Source of the DNA: Polaribacter sp. IC066
GTDB lineage: Bacteria; Bacteroidota; Bacteroidia; Flavobacteriales; Flavobacteriaceae
Assembly (NCBI RefSeq): GCF_007997085.1
Contig: NZ_VORR01000030.1
Coordinates: 1-53,538 of the forward strand
Direction: 5' to 3'
Length of the DNA: 53,538 nucleotides
Shown: positions 26,660-34,284 of the stretch, one piece after another
Layout: the number at the start of each line of letters is the position of its first letter
Position numbering within the stretch: position 1 is the first letter of the stretch
Notes under the pieces: generated by a model
The model's input: the letters and a program-made list of their open reading frames with translations, nothing else
What the model was told of the DNA's origin: nothing
The model's database searches: none
Made by a program: the position numbers and the translations under genes

Positions 26660-28183
26660 CTACTTTTTACGCAACTCAAAAATATCTTTTCTTCTATCTT
26701 TTAAGTTTCGAACACTACCAAATTGATTTAAGTCTTTTAATAAATCTAAATCTACATCCGCAATTAAAATCATTTCTGTGTTTGTAGTTGCTTCTGCTTT
26801 AATTCCGTTTGCCGGAAAAGAAAAATCACAAGGTGTAAAAACCATCGATTGTGCATACTGAATATCCATGTTATTCACTTTTGGTAAATTACCTACACTC
26901 CCAGCAATAGCCACATAGCACTCGTTTTCGATGGCTCTTGCTTGCGCACAATGGCGCACTCTAGAATAGCCGTTTTGTGTGTCTGTTAAAAACGGAATAA
27001 ACAAAATATCCATGCCTTCATCTGCTAATAATCTACTTAATTCAGGAAACTCTGAATCATAACAAATTAAAACACCAATTTTACCACAATCCGTATCAAA
27101 AGTTCTTAATTCATTTCCGCCTTGCATTCCCCATACCTTCGCTTCATCGGGTGTTACATGTAATTTTTCATAACGCTCTGTAGACCCGTCTCTTTTGCAG
27201 ATATAACCTACATTGTACAACAACTCGTCTCTAATTTCTGGCATACTACCAGTAATAATATTGATGTTGTAACTGATGGCTAATTCCGAAAATTTTTGAA
27301 CAATTTTTGGGGTATGTTTTGCCAACTCTCTAATGGCTTCACTTTCTGGTAAATGATTATTATCTGCCATTAATGGCGCGTTAAAAAACTCTGGAAATAG
27401 CGCAAAATCAGAACGATATGCAGAAACAGCATCTACAAAATATTCTGCTTGTTGCATTAATTCTTCTAAATCTTTGTACAAACGCATTTGCCATTGAATC
27501 AATCCTAAACGAACAACCGTTTTCTTTTTAGATGCTTTTTTTGATTTTTTAGCATAATAAATATTATCCCATTCTAATAATACGGCAAACTCTCCAGAAT
27601 TTTCATCACCCTCTAAATATCCTTTTAATATTTTTGATGGATGAAAATCATTCGAAATCTGAAAATTTAAAACAGGATCATGAATTTCTTTACGTTTTAC
27701 CTTTTCTATATATTCTTTTGGTGTAAGTGTAGTTGCGTATTTATGATAATTCGGAATTCTACCACCAAAAGCAATTCCTCTTAAGTTTAGCTTTTCTGTT
27801 AACTCTTTTCTGTAATCGTATAATCTTCTGCCTAAGCGTAAACCTCTGTATTCACTCTTTATAAAAACATCAATGCCATATAAAACATCACCATCTTCTG
27901 TATGCGTGTTAAAGGTATAATTGCCCGTTATATCTTCATACGTATGTTTCTCATCAAAGCTGTCGTAATCTAAAATTATAGAAAGTGCACATCCTGCCAA
28001 CTCTCCGTTAATTTTAATTACAACTTGTCCTTCAGGAAATTTATCAATTAAAGATTTTATTTGATTTTCTCTCCAATAAGAATTTGGCATGCTTGCATAT
28101 GCCTCAATCATAGCTTCTTTTAACTGTTTGTAATCATTTAAAGTTAAATAATGAAGCTCAATGTTTTCTATATTTTGTATCAT
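26660..28183 (-). CDS. GNAT acetyltransferase-carbon-nitrogen hydrolase fusion
   Basis: A 507-residue two-domain protein. Residues ~1-210 are a GNAT N-acetyltransferase (acetyl-CoA loop in VFIKSEYRGLRLGRRLYDYR); residues ~225-507 are a nitrilase-superfamily hydrolase with the full triad: glutamate in FALFPEFF, lysine in YEKLHVTPDE, cysteine in GVLICYDSEFPE. The two halves are joined by a lysine-rich linker (KKSKKASKKK). Such fusions are known in Bacteroidota and Proteobacteria; the substrate is not established. Combining an acyl transferase with an amidase in one chain suggests acylation and deacylation of the same amine or a channelled reaction. It lies next to the polyamine operon on the opposite strand, so a polyamine substrate is conceivable but unproven. 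Confidence 0.92.
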   Translation of the reverse strand: MIQNIENIELHYLTLNDYKQLKEAMIEAYASMPNSYWRENQIKSLIDKFPEGQVVIKINGELAGCALSIILDYDSFDEKHTYEDITGNYTFNTHTEDGDVLYGIDVFIKSEYRGLRLGRRLYDYRKELTEKLNLRGIAFGGRIPNYHKYATTLTPKEYIEKVKRKEIHDPVLNFQISNDFHPSKILKGYLEGDENSGEFAVLLEWDNIYYAKKSKKASKKKTVVRLGLIQWQMRLYKDLEELMQQAEYFVDAVSAYRSDFALFPEFFNAPLMADNNHLPESEAIRELAKHTPKIVQKFSELAISYNINIITGSMPEIRDELLYNVGYICKRDGSTERYEKLHVTPDEAKVWGMQGGNELRTFDTDCGKIGVLICYDSEFPELSRLLADEGMDILFIPFLTDTQNGYSRVRHCAQARAIENECYVAIAGSVGNLPKVNNMDIQYAQSMVFTPCDFSFPANGIKAEATTNTEMILIADVDLDLLKDLNQFGSVRNLKDRRKDIFELRKK

Positions 28184-28477
28184 TTTTAATGGTTATGGTT
28201 TTTTAAAATAGACCATTTTATGACTGCAAAATTAGATAAAAAAAGGATTGGTTTTTAAAAATAAAAAAATATTTTAAACTCGACTAATAGTCTGAATTAT
28301 AGTGGGTAAGAAGTGTGATTCTGGAGTTAAAATTATTTACAATTTCACGTATTTTTTATTTTTAACCTTATGAAATACAAAAGATATTTAGAAACACAGA
28401 ACCATTTTTAAAATTATAAGTATGTTTTAAAGTCTAAAAAGATATTTTACGATTCATGTTCGTTTTCTTTTTATTAA

Positions 28478-29314
28478 TTATGGGTTGCAATAGTCGCAAT
28501 ACATTGGGTCTTCTGTTGTTTTTTGATGTGGATACATTTCTTCTTTTTTGAAATTACATTTTTTGCAGCTATGTATAAAACTTAACGTGGAGTTGGTCGG
28601 TGATCCGCACAAATCACATTCTAATCCTTTTTGAACATCTGTAATACTAAAACCAGGAGTAGTACATTGAGGGCAACAGGAGTTTATTTTGTCTACTAAT
28701 TTTTTAGTAGCAGTCTCAATTACGACCATTCTACTTGGGTTGTGCATGGCTCTCATATCAGTTTCTGCATACACACTTTTAAAGGTATCAAACATGAAAT
28801 GAAAGGACTTTTTTAAATCTTCTAAATTTTTAATGTCTTTTATGATGTCTTTATTACTCGTTTTTGATGTACGAAGGATCAATCCGTGTGAAGGGAACAG
28901 CACCAAATCAGCAAACTCTAAAAGTTCTTGCTCATTTTTAATTTCACTCCCGTTAAAATTAGTTGCGGTACTTAATTCTCTAGCAACAATTTCTAAATCG
29001 TTTTTTTTATCAATAAATATCAAAAATTCATCATCTGCGCTTGCAAAAAATAGAGAAGGATGTGCACCAAAAGAACCTTCACTTGCTATTCCTAAATCGC
29101 AATTGCTTAACTCCATTGCTAACAAACATTTTTTTCTTGCTGTTGCTATAGGATCGAGTTTTCTTTTAACTTCCCCAGAAAAAGTTCCTAAAGTATCCGT
29201 ATCAAAATTTGCATTTACAAAACTAATTACACCTAAACTACCCGCTATTAACGGTGCAATCACCTTTTCTTTTTCGTGCTTTGTTGCTATAATTATGCTC
29301 CTGCCTTTAAACAT
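28478..29314 (-). CDS. DUF6671-like protein with C-terminal zinc ribbons
   Basis: A 278-residue protein. The N-terminus MFKGRSIIIATKHEKEKVIA and the block LGTFSGEVKRKLDPIATARK match what I recall of DUF6671. The region LAMELSNCDLGIASEGSFG is also conserved. The last ~65 residues carry four cysteine pairs (CPQC, CDLC, CKKC, CDYC), two probable zinc ribbons. It starts 15 bases after the pyrC stop, forming a two-gene operon. There is no signal peptide. Function unknown; a nucleotide- or RNA-related role is only suggested by zinc ribbons and the pyrimidine neighbour. Confidence 0.78.
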   Translation of the reverse strand: MFKGRSIIIATKHEKEKVIAPLIAGSLGVISFVNANFDTDTLGTFSGEVKRKLDPIATARKKCLLAMELSNCDLGIASEGSFGAHPSLFFASADDEFLIFIDKKNDLEIVARELSTATNFNGSEIKNEQELLEFADLVLFPSHGLILRTSKTSNKDIIKDIKNLEDLKKSFHFMFDTFKSVYAETDMRAMHNPSRMVVIETATKKLVDKINSCCPQCTTPGFSITDVQKGLECDLCGSPTNSTLSFIHSCKKCNFKKEEMYPHQKTTEDPMYCDYCNP

Positions 29315-29329
29315 GATAGATGTCTGTTT

Positions 29330-30685
29330 TTAATTTTCATTTGTATTCGTGAAATTGATAGACATACCTTTAACTTCCTCATGCCAAATACCATCATCAA
29401 ACACTAAATTTCCATTAACGAAGGTTTGTTTAATTTTAGTTTGAAATGTAGTTCCTTCTAGTGGCGACCAACCACATTTATAAAGCAAATTGTCTTTAGC
29501 AACGGTCCAAGGGCTATTTAAATCGACTAGGGTTAAGTCTGCGTGATATCCCTCTCGAATAAATCCTCTGTTTGTCATATTATAGAGAATTGCAGGATTG
29601 TGGCACATTTTCTCAACTATCTTTTCTAAAGAAATTTTGTTTTGTTTGTAAAACTCTAACATACAATTTAGTGTGTGTTGCACCATTGGAGCGCCTGACA
29701 TCGATTTAAAATAGGTTTGTTGTTTTTCTTCTAAAGTATGCGGTGCGTGGTCGGTGGTTATAATATCGATGCGATCATCAAGCACTGCCTTTAACAAACC
29801 TGCTTTGTCCTGTTCGGTTTTAATCGCAGGGTTCCATTTAATCAGCATCCCTAATTCGTCATAGTCTTTGTCTGAAAACCAAAGGTGATGCACAGAAACC
29901 TCTGTTGTTATTTTTTTATCTTGTAACGGAATGTCGTTTCGGAATAAGTGGGTTTCTGCCTCCGTCGTTAAATGTAAAATGTGCAACCGAACATTGTGTT
30001 TTTTAGCCAATTCAATTGCCCGTTTTGTTGCTTCATAACAACCTTCAGTACTTCTTATAATGGGATGAAATTTTGCTGGAATTTCCTCACCATATTTTTC
30101 TCTAAATGCCTGTTCATTTCTTTCTACAATCTCTTCTTTTTCTGAATGAATGGCGATAATAGATTTGCAGTTTGCAAATAGTTTTTCCATGGTTTCTGGA
30201 TTGTCTGCAAGTAAATTTCCTTTTTTAGTAAAATACAAGCCGTCATCAGAAACACCAATAAATTTACTCGTATCCATTTTTATGACTTCATCAATATTAT
30301 CGCCATTAACACCTAAAAAAAACGAATAATTGGCTAAAGATTTTTTTGAAGCAATTTCATACTTTTCTTCTAGACTTTTAACCGTTAGTATATTCGGAAC
30401 TGTATTTGGCATATCAATAAAGGAAGTAACACCACCCGCAATAGCCGCTTTGCTTTCGGTATATAAATCTCCTTTATGTGTGAGTCCGGGATCTCTAAAA
30501 TGAACTTGTCCGTCAATAATTCCTGGAAATAGGTGTTTGCTTGTTCCGTCGATTACTTTGTATTCTGGTTCAATAGCAATATTTCCAATCTGTTGAATTC
30601 GTCCGTCTCCCAAAAGTACATCTGCAATAAATGATTTTCCTTCATTTACAATTGTTGTATTCCTAATTAATATATTCTTTTTCAT
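29330..30685 (-). CDS. pyrC: dihydroorotase (type I)
   Basis: Amidohydrolase of pyrimidine synthesis that closes carbamoyl aspartate to dihydroorotate. The 451 residues carry the zinc ligands H62 in DGQVHFRDPG, the IAIHSE and LHILHLT histidines, and the aspartate in IITTDHAPHT. Where type II enzymes have a carboxylated lysine, this protein has VSDDG, matching the FTDDG motif of type I enzymes (Bacillus, Aquifex) in which an aspartate binds the metal. The ATG at 30685 gives a normal N-terminus. A minus-strand TATATTTG box lies about 230 bases upstream. Assignment to dihydroorotase rather than allantoinase rests on these motifs. Confidence 0.9.
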   Translation of the reverse strand: MKKNILIRNTTIVNEGKSFIADVLLGDGRIQQIGNIAIEPEYKVIDGTSKHLFPGIIDGQVHFRDPGLTHKGDLYTESKAAIAGGVTSFIDMPNTVPNILTVKSLEEKYEIASKKSLANYSFFLGVNGDNIDEVIKMDTSKFIGVSDDGLYFTKKGNLLADNPETMEKLFANCKSIIAIHSEKEEIVERNEQAFREKYGEEIPAKFHPIIRSTEGCYEATKRAIELAKKHNVRLHILHLTTEAETHLFRNDIPLQDKKITTEVSVHHLWFSDKDYDELGMLIKWNPAIKTEQDKAGLLKAVLDDRIDIITTDHAPHTLEEKQQTYFKSMSGAPMVQHTLNCMLEFYKQNKISLEKIVEKMCHNPAILYNMTNRGFIREGYHADLTLVDLNSPWTVAKDNLLYKCGWSPLEGTTFQTKIKQTFVNGNLVFDDGIWHEEVKGMSINFTNTNEN

Positions 30686-30916
30686 TTTGTTTTTTTTCTT
30701 TGTTTTGAACTTTTAAACTCTCCCAACTTTGAGGGGTCAAATCATTTTTAATCATGATGTTAAACTTAAATACATATAAACGAATAGATTTCAAATTAAC
30801 ATTTGAAATGATACTCTTATAATACAAATAGCCAAAATTGTTTTGGTTCTGCGTTACTTTTTAAAAGTTTTATGATGACAAATGACATATAATTTAAGTG
30901 TTTCTTAACTTACGTT

Positions 30917-30924
30917 CAAATATA
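30917..30924 (-). promoter_or_regulatory. -7 promoter element upstream of pyrC
   Basis: TATATTTG on the minus strand, 231 bases ahead of the pyrC ATG; a TTTAC-type -33 region is poor. If used, pyrC has a long leader. Confidence 0.35.
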
Positions 30925-31063
30925 ATAGTATTGCTACTGCTATTGTAAACTTATCTGCTTTTTTAACATCTGTTTAACGGATTTAGGTATTCATTAAGAT
31001 GTAAAATTATTCTTATTTTTTGTGAGGTTAAAACTAATTCGTTTTTTGACTTAAAAACAAAAA

Positions 31064-31097
31064 AAAACCTCAAATTTTGTGAGGTTTAATCTTAAAA
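31064..31097 (-). terminator. minus-strand intrinsic terminator
   Basis: AAACCTCA (31075-31082) and TGAGGTTT (31090-31097) form an eight-pair stem; on the minus strand it is followed by an uninterrupted T run (complement of 31064-31074). It would end transcription of the aminotransferase gene, leaving a 200-base untranslated tail. Confidence 0.75.
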
Positions 31098-31175
31098 GCT
31101 GCCTTAAGTTTTAATGACGATCTGTAAAACGATACAGCTGCGAAAAAATTACGAACGCATTTGTTACAACTAAAG

Positions 31176-31238
31176 CGAACTTTATCATTTTACAGTTTGC
31201 AGTCATAATTATATTTTTCCTAACATTTATAAATTTAC
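31176..31238 (-). pseudogene. decayed fragment of the fahA 3' end
   Basis: These 63 bases align with 32856-32919, near the 3' end of fahA, in the same orientation, with one gap and about 49 matches. The best block (CGAACTTTATCATTTT) is exact over 16 bases, and CATAATTA and ATAAATTTAC also match. It no longer codes and has stops and a frameshift. It is probably a leftover from a duplication around the intervening aminotransferase gene. Confidence 0.5.
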
Positions 31239-31298
31239 AAATGATTTATTCTTTTAATTTCATCTGCAAGAATTCAACTTTAAAAAGAATCAAGAAAT

Positions 31299-32402
31299 TT
31301 AAAGCAACTCTAAAAAAGTTTTAATTTCTTCTTTTGTGTTAAAAAAATTAGGACTCACTCTAATGTTTTCAACTTGTAATGTTAAAATAACTTTATGCGC
31401 TCTCAATTTTTTATAAAGGGCCTCTGTAGTTTCTAAAGAACCCGTGTTAAAATGAATAATGGCTGTTCTTTCCTCTTTTTTTCTAATTGGTGTTATGATT
31501 TTGTATTCTTTTTTTTGAAGTCCTTCAATAATAAGATCGGTGTTTTCTATAGCCTTTTTGTAAATATTATCGACACCAATATCCAGCACTAATTGAAGAC
31601 CTGCAGACCAAGCATCAAATAACGAATAGGGCAGCGTTCCTGTTTCAAACTTTCTAGCATCATCAAATAAAGAAAGTTTATCATGAATTCTCTCTGCCGC
31701 ATACATGCCTGGTAACACTGGCGTAATTCTTTTTATAACCCTTTTACTTACGTATAAAAAACCTGTGCCGTGCAATCCTAGTAACCATTTAAATCCGCAA
31801 CCTGCCATAATATCAATTTGATACTTTTCTACATCGATAGGAATCATCCCAGCAGCTTGCGCGGCATCTACCACAAATAAAGCGCCTTTTTGATGTGCAA
31901 TTTTCCCTATGGCAGAAAGGTTAGGTCTAAATCCACTGTTATATCGAACAGCTGCAATGGCCACAACTTTTGTATTGTGATCGATCAATTTTTCAATAGC
32001 TTGCGGATCGATACTGTGGTCCTCATTTAATTTTGCGAATCTAATTTCAACACCTTTTTGTTCTAATTGTAACCAAGGAAAAGCATTGTTCCAATGTTCG
32101 CGTTCAGGAATAATAATATTATCTCCTTTTTTAAATTCTAAACCTTGTGCTATAATTCCTAAACCAACACCGGTACTCGTTGTTAAAGCATATTCTTCGG
32201 GTAAGCCCCCTAATATTTTGGAAAGTAAAATTCGTATTACATCCCGATTAAAACCTTTTTTTTCTAAAGGATTTATTTCTGTTTCTAAATGCGTTTGAAG
32301 CGCATTGTATACCAATGAATTTAGAGGCCCTTGTGATGCATTATTAAAATAAATAGCTTCTTTTGTTACAGGAAATAAATCTCTAATTTGTTCTACATTC
32401 AT
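31299..32402 (-). CDS. aminotransferase class V family protein
   Basis: A 367-residue PLP enzyme of the NifS/SufS/isopenicillin N epimerase group. The N-terminus AIYFNNASQGPL, the phosphate-binding TTSTGVGLGI, VVDAAQAAG with the cofactor-stacking aspartate, and the PLP lysine in GCGFKWLLGLHG are visible. The cysteine that cysteine desulfurases carry in the mobile active-site loop is not apparent in the region before the C-terminal domain, so a desulfurase role is unlikely. Substrate unknown. It is monocistronic with a terminator downstream. The ATG at 32402 is well placed. Confidence 0.88.
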   Translation of the reverse strand: MNVEQIRDLFPVTKEAIYFNNASQGPLNSLVYNALQTHLETEINPLEKKGFNRDVIRILLSKILGGLPEEYALTTSTGVGLGIIAQGLEFKKGDNIIIPEREHWNNAFPWLQLEQKGVEIRFAKLNEDHSIDPQAIEKLIDHNTKVVAIAAVRYNSGFRPNLSAIGKIAHQKGALFVVDAAQAAGMIPIDVEKYQIDIMAGCGFKWLLGLHGTGFLYVSKRVIKRITPVLPGMYAAERIHDKLSLFDDARKFETGTLPYSLFDAWSAGLQLVLDIGVDNIYKKAIENTDLIIEGLQKKEYKIITPIRKKEERTAIIHFNTGSLETTEALYKKLRAHKVILTLQVENIRVSPNFFNTKEEIKTFLELL

Positions 32403-32576
32403 TTTTTTTTGCTTTAAATATTTTAAAGTACCATTATAGTTTTAGCGGTGTATTTTTAAATCAAAATTCAATTAAAAAATCATTCTTTTCCGATAAAAGA
32501 AGTAAGATTGTTGCGCTTTTAAAACCAACCTGAATGCCGGCAGGCAGGGAACCAAGACTTGATTCTAACTAGCTGA

Positions 32577-32600
32577 CAAACAAACAAACAAACAAACAAA
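32577..32600 (+). repeat. CAAA microsatellite
   Basis: Six perfect tandem CAAA units; the other copy of the dispersed repeat has only two (44730-44737). A tract of this kind in the leader of a small ORF can change length by slippage. Confidence 0.9.
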
Positions 32601-32629
32601 CATAACTTAAATTTGTTTACTTTATCTCC

Positions 32630-32731
32630 ATGAAATTATTTTCAAAAAGCAAGGTTTCATTTAAAAAATTCGCAAAATCCTTTATTTTAGCTGGGTTTGT
32701 TAAACTAAAAATATTCTTAATCGGACACTAA
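32630..32731 (+). CDS. 33-residue basic peptide, repeat copy 1
   Basis: An intact ORF of 34 codons starts MKLFSKSKVSFKKFAKSFIL and ends in LKIFLIGH. It is paired with a near-identical ORF at 44772-44873: all 33 positions align without gaps, 27 are identical, and both keep the same start and stop. The peptide carries seven lysines and no acidic residue, and its spacing of lysines and hydrophobics could form an amphipathic helix. No known family is recognised. The conserved length in a diverged repeat argues for a real product, but expression is not shown. A strong hairpin terminator follows 24 bases after the stop. Confidence 0.55.
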   Translation: MKLFSKSKVSFKKFAKSFILAGFVKLKIFLIGH

Positions 32732-32754
32732 TGTTAAAAAAGATAGTAAAAGCA

Positions 32755-32784
32755 AAAATCCGTTTCATATTTGAAACGGATTTT
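32755..32784. terminator. bidirectional terminator between the 33-aa ORF and fahA
   Basis: AAAATCCGTTTCA (32755-32767), loop TATT, TGAAACGGATTTT (32772-32784), a perfect 13-pair stem with A and T tracts on both sides; it ends fahA from the right and the small ORF from the left. Confidence 0.88.
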
Positions 32785-32809
32785 GTTTTGATCACTCTAA
32801 AACAACATT

Positions 32810-34087
32810 TTATTTAGCAGGCAAAACTTTACCAATACACTCACCAAAACCAATACGAACTTTATCATTTTTACAATGAGCACGCATAATTACCGTATCA
32901 TTATCATTGATAAATTTACGAGTTGTTCCGTCTTTTAGTGTGATTGGGTTTTGACCTTTCCAAGTTAACTCTAACATAGAACCGTAACTATCTTTTGTTG
33001 GTCCAGAAATAGTACCAGAACCCATCATATCTCCAGCTTCTACCGGGCAACCATTTACAGTATGATGCGCTAATTGTTGCGCCATCGTCCAATACATGTA
33101 CTTAAAGTTAGAATTAGCAACTACAGTTTCTTCGCCATTTTCTGGTTTGATTCCTACTTGTAAATGAATATCGTAACTTCCTTTTCCTTCTTGTTTTAAG
33201 TAGGGTAGTGGCTCTATAACTTGTTTTGGGTTCTCGGTTCTAAAAGGCTCTAAAGCATCTAAAGTTACAATCCAAGGAGAAATTGTAGAGGCAAAGCTCT
33301 TTCCTAAAAAGGGTCCTAAAGGCACATATTCCCAAGCTTGAATATCTCTTGCAGACCAATCGTTAAATTGTACCAATCCAAAAATATATTCTTCTGTTTC
33401 TTCAATCGGAATTCTTTCTCCTAAAACATTAGCATCCGTTGTAATAAATGCCATTTCCAATTCAAAATCTAATAATTTAGTTGGGCCGAACCCCGGAGTA
33501 TTGCTTCCTTCGGCTGGTTTTGTTTGTCCGTAAGGTCTTCTAATAGGAACTCCTGAAGGGATTATAGAAGAACTTCTACCATGATAGCCAACCGGAATGT
33601 GCAACCAGTTTGGCAATAATGCATTCTCTGGATCTCTAAATAGAGAACCTACGTTTGTAGCGTGCTCTTTGCTAGAGTAAAAATCTGTATAATCACCAAC
33701 AGCAACAGGCAATAACATCTCTACTTCATCCATTCTAAAGATAATTTTATCTTTATGATTTGCGTTATCTCTTAAAGTACCATTGGTTACATCAAAAACT
33801 TCTGCTATTCTATTTCTTACCAAACGCCAAGTTTTACGACCGTCTGCAATAAAATCATTTAAATTATCTTGTAAAAAAATATCATCTGTAAGCGGTATTC
33901 CTTCAAAGTATCCTAATTGATGAAACGCACCTAAATCGATGGCGAAATCACCAATTCTACTTCCTATGGTTATAATATCATCTCTTGTTATAAAAACGCC
34001 AAAAGGAATATTTTGAATTGGGAAATCTGAATTCCCCTTAACTTTTAACCAAGATTTTCTTTTTGGATTATTTGCTGTAATGATCAT
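32810..34087 (-). CDS. fahA: fumarylacetoacetase
   Basis: Last enzyme of tyrosine and phenylalanine catabolism, splitting fumarylacetoacetate into fumarate and acetoacetate. The 425-residue length matches the eukaryotic-type enzyme with its N-terminal SH3-like domain (FPIQNIPFGVF, IGDFAIDLG). The catalytic domain shows YTDFYSSKEHATNVG, WLHIPVGYHGRSSSI, the metal-binding FELEMAFI, NDWSARDIQAWEYVPLGPFL and GDMMGSGTISGP. A minus-strand TAGATTTG box at 34111-34118 lies just upstream. The next steps of the pathway are not encoded nearby. Confidence 0.97.
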   Translation of the reverse strand: MIITANNPKRKSWLKVKGNSDFPIQNIPFGVFITRDDIITIGSRIGDFAIDLGAFHQLGYFEGIPLTDDIFLQDNLNDFIADGRKTWRLVRNRIAEVFDVTNGTLRDNANHKDKIIFRMDEVEMLLPVAVGDYTDFYSSKEHATNVGSLFRDPENALLPNWLHIPVGYHGRSSSIIPSGVPIRRPYGQTKPAEGSNTPGFGPTKLLDFELEMAFITTDANVLGERIPIEETEEYIFGLVQFNDWSARDIQAWEYVPLGPFLGKSFASTISPWIVTLDALEPFRTENPKQVIEPLPYLKQEGKGSYDIHLQVGIKPENGEETVVANSNFKYMYWTMAQQLAHHTVNGCPVEAGDMMGSGTISGPTKDSYGSMLELTWKGQNPITLKDGTTRKFINDNDTVIMRAHCKNDKVRIGFGECIGKVLPAK

Positions 34088-34110
34088 TCTTTTGAATTTG
34101 TTTAGTTCCT

Positions 34111-34118
34111 CAAATCTA
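34111..34118 (-). promoter_or_regulatory. -7 promoter element of fahA
   Basis: TAGATTTG on the minus strand, 23 bases upstream of the fahA ATG; the -33 part is AT-rich without a clear TTTG. Confidence 0.45.
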
Positions 34119-34227
34119 ATTAATTTTTGTCATTTTAAACTAAAAAACATGTGAAAAATACATTTTTAACATCACTTTACCATCCTTTATATAAAACGCT
34201 ATAAAAGTTATTAAATATTCTTAAAAC

Positions 34228-34261
34228 TTGTTCTTTAAAACCTCGTTTTTAGTTACTTTTG
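34228..34261 (+). promoter_or_regulatory. promoter of glyA
   Basis: TTG at 34228-34230 and TACTTTTG at 34254-34261 with a 23-base spacer, 23 bases before the ATG at 34285. The frame extension upstream of 34285 overlaps this promoter, which supports the ATG as the true start. Confidence 0.5.
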
Positions 34262-34284
34262 GTACTTGTTTTAAAACTACAAAA

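Larger units (their letters stand above)
30686..31298. other. gene-free stretch with promoter, terminator and a decayed gene fragment
   Basis: No gene is called here. The right part holds the minus-strand terminator 31064-31097 and a decayed fragment of the fahA 3' end (31176-31238), both listed. The left part is the leader of pyrC with a promoter-like box at 30917-30924. The remaining sequence is AT-rich and without recognisable structure. Confidence 0.5.
32471..32731 (+). repeat. dispersed repeat, copy 1, encoding a 33-aa peptide
   Basis: The 261-base segment is homologous to 44644-44873. Matching blocks in order are GATAAAAGA, AAGATTG-TGC-CTTTTA, GAACC-AGACTT-AT-CTAACTA, TGACAAACAAACA and the whole 102-base ORF. 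Compared with copy 2 it has about 20 extra bases holding GCCGGCAGGCAGG (32538-32550) and a longer CAAA tract. It lies between two minus-strand genes. Confidence 0.88.

Noticed and set aside
29330..30685. Dihydroorotase seemed to lack the carboxylated lysine of the active site
   Set aside because: The protein has VSDDG at that place, which fits type I dihydroorotases where an aspartate takes this role, so nothing is missing.
31299..32402. Annotation of the class V aminotransferase as a cysteine desulfurase
   Set aside because: No active-site cysteine loop is seen and no suf/isc genes are near.
32577..32600. The CAAA tract as a possible CRISPR-like or minisatellite array
   Set aside because: Units are four bases without spacers; a simple slippage microsatellite.
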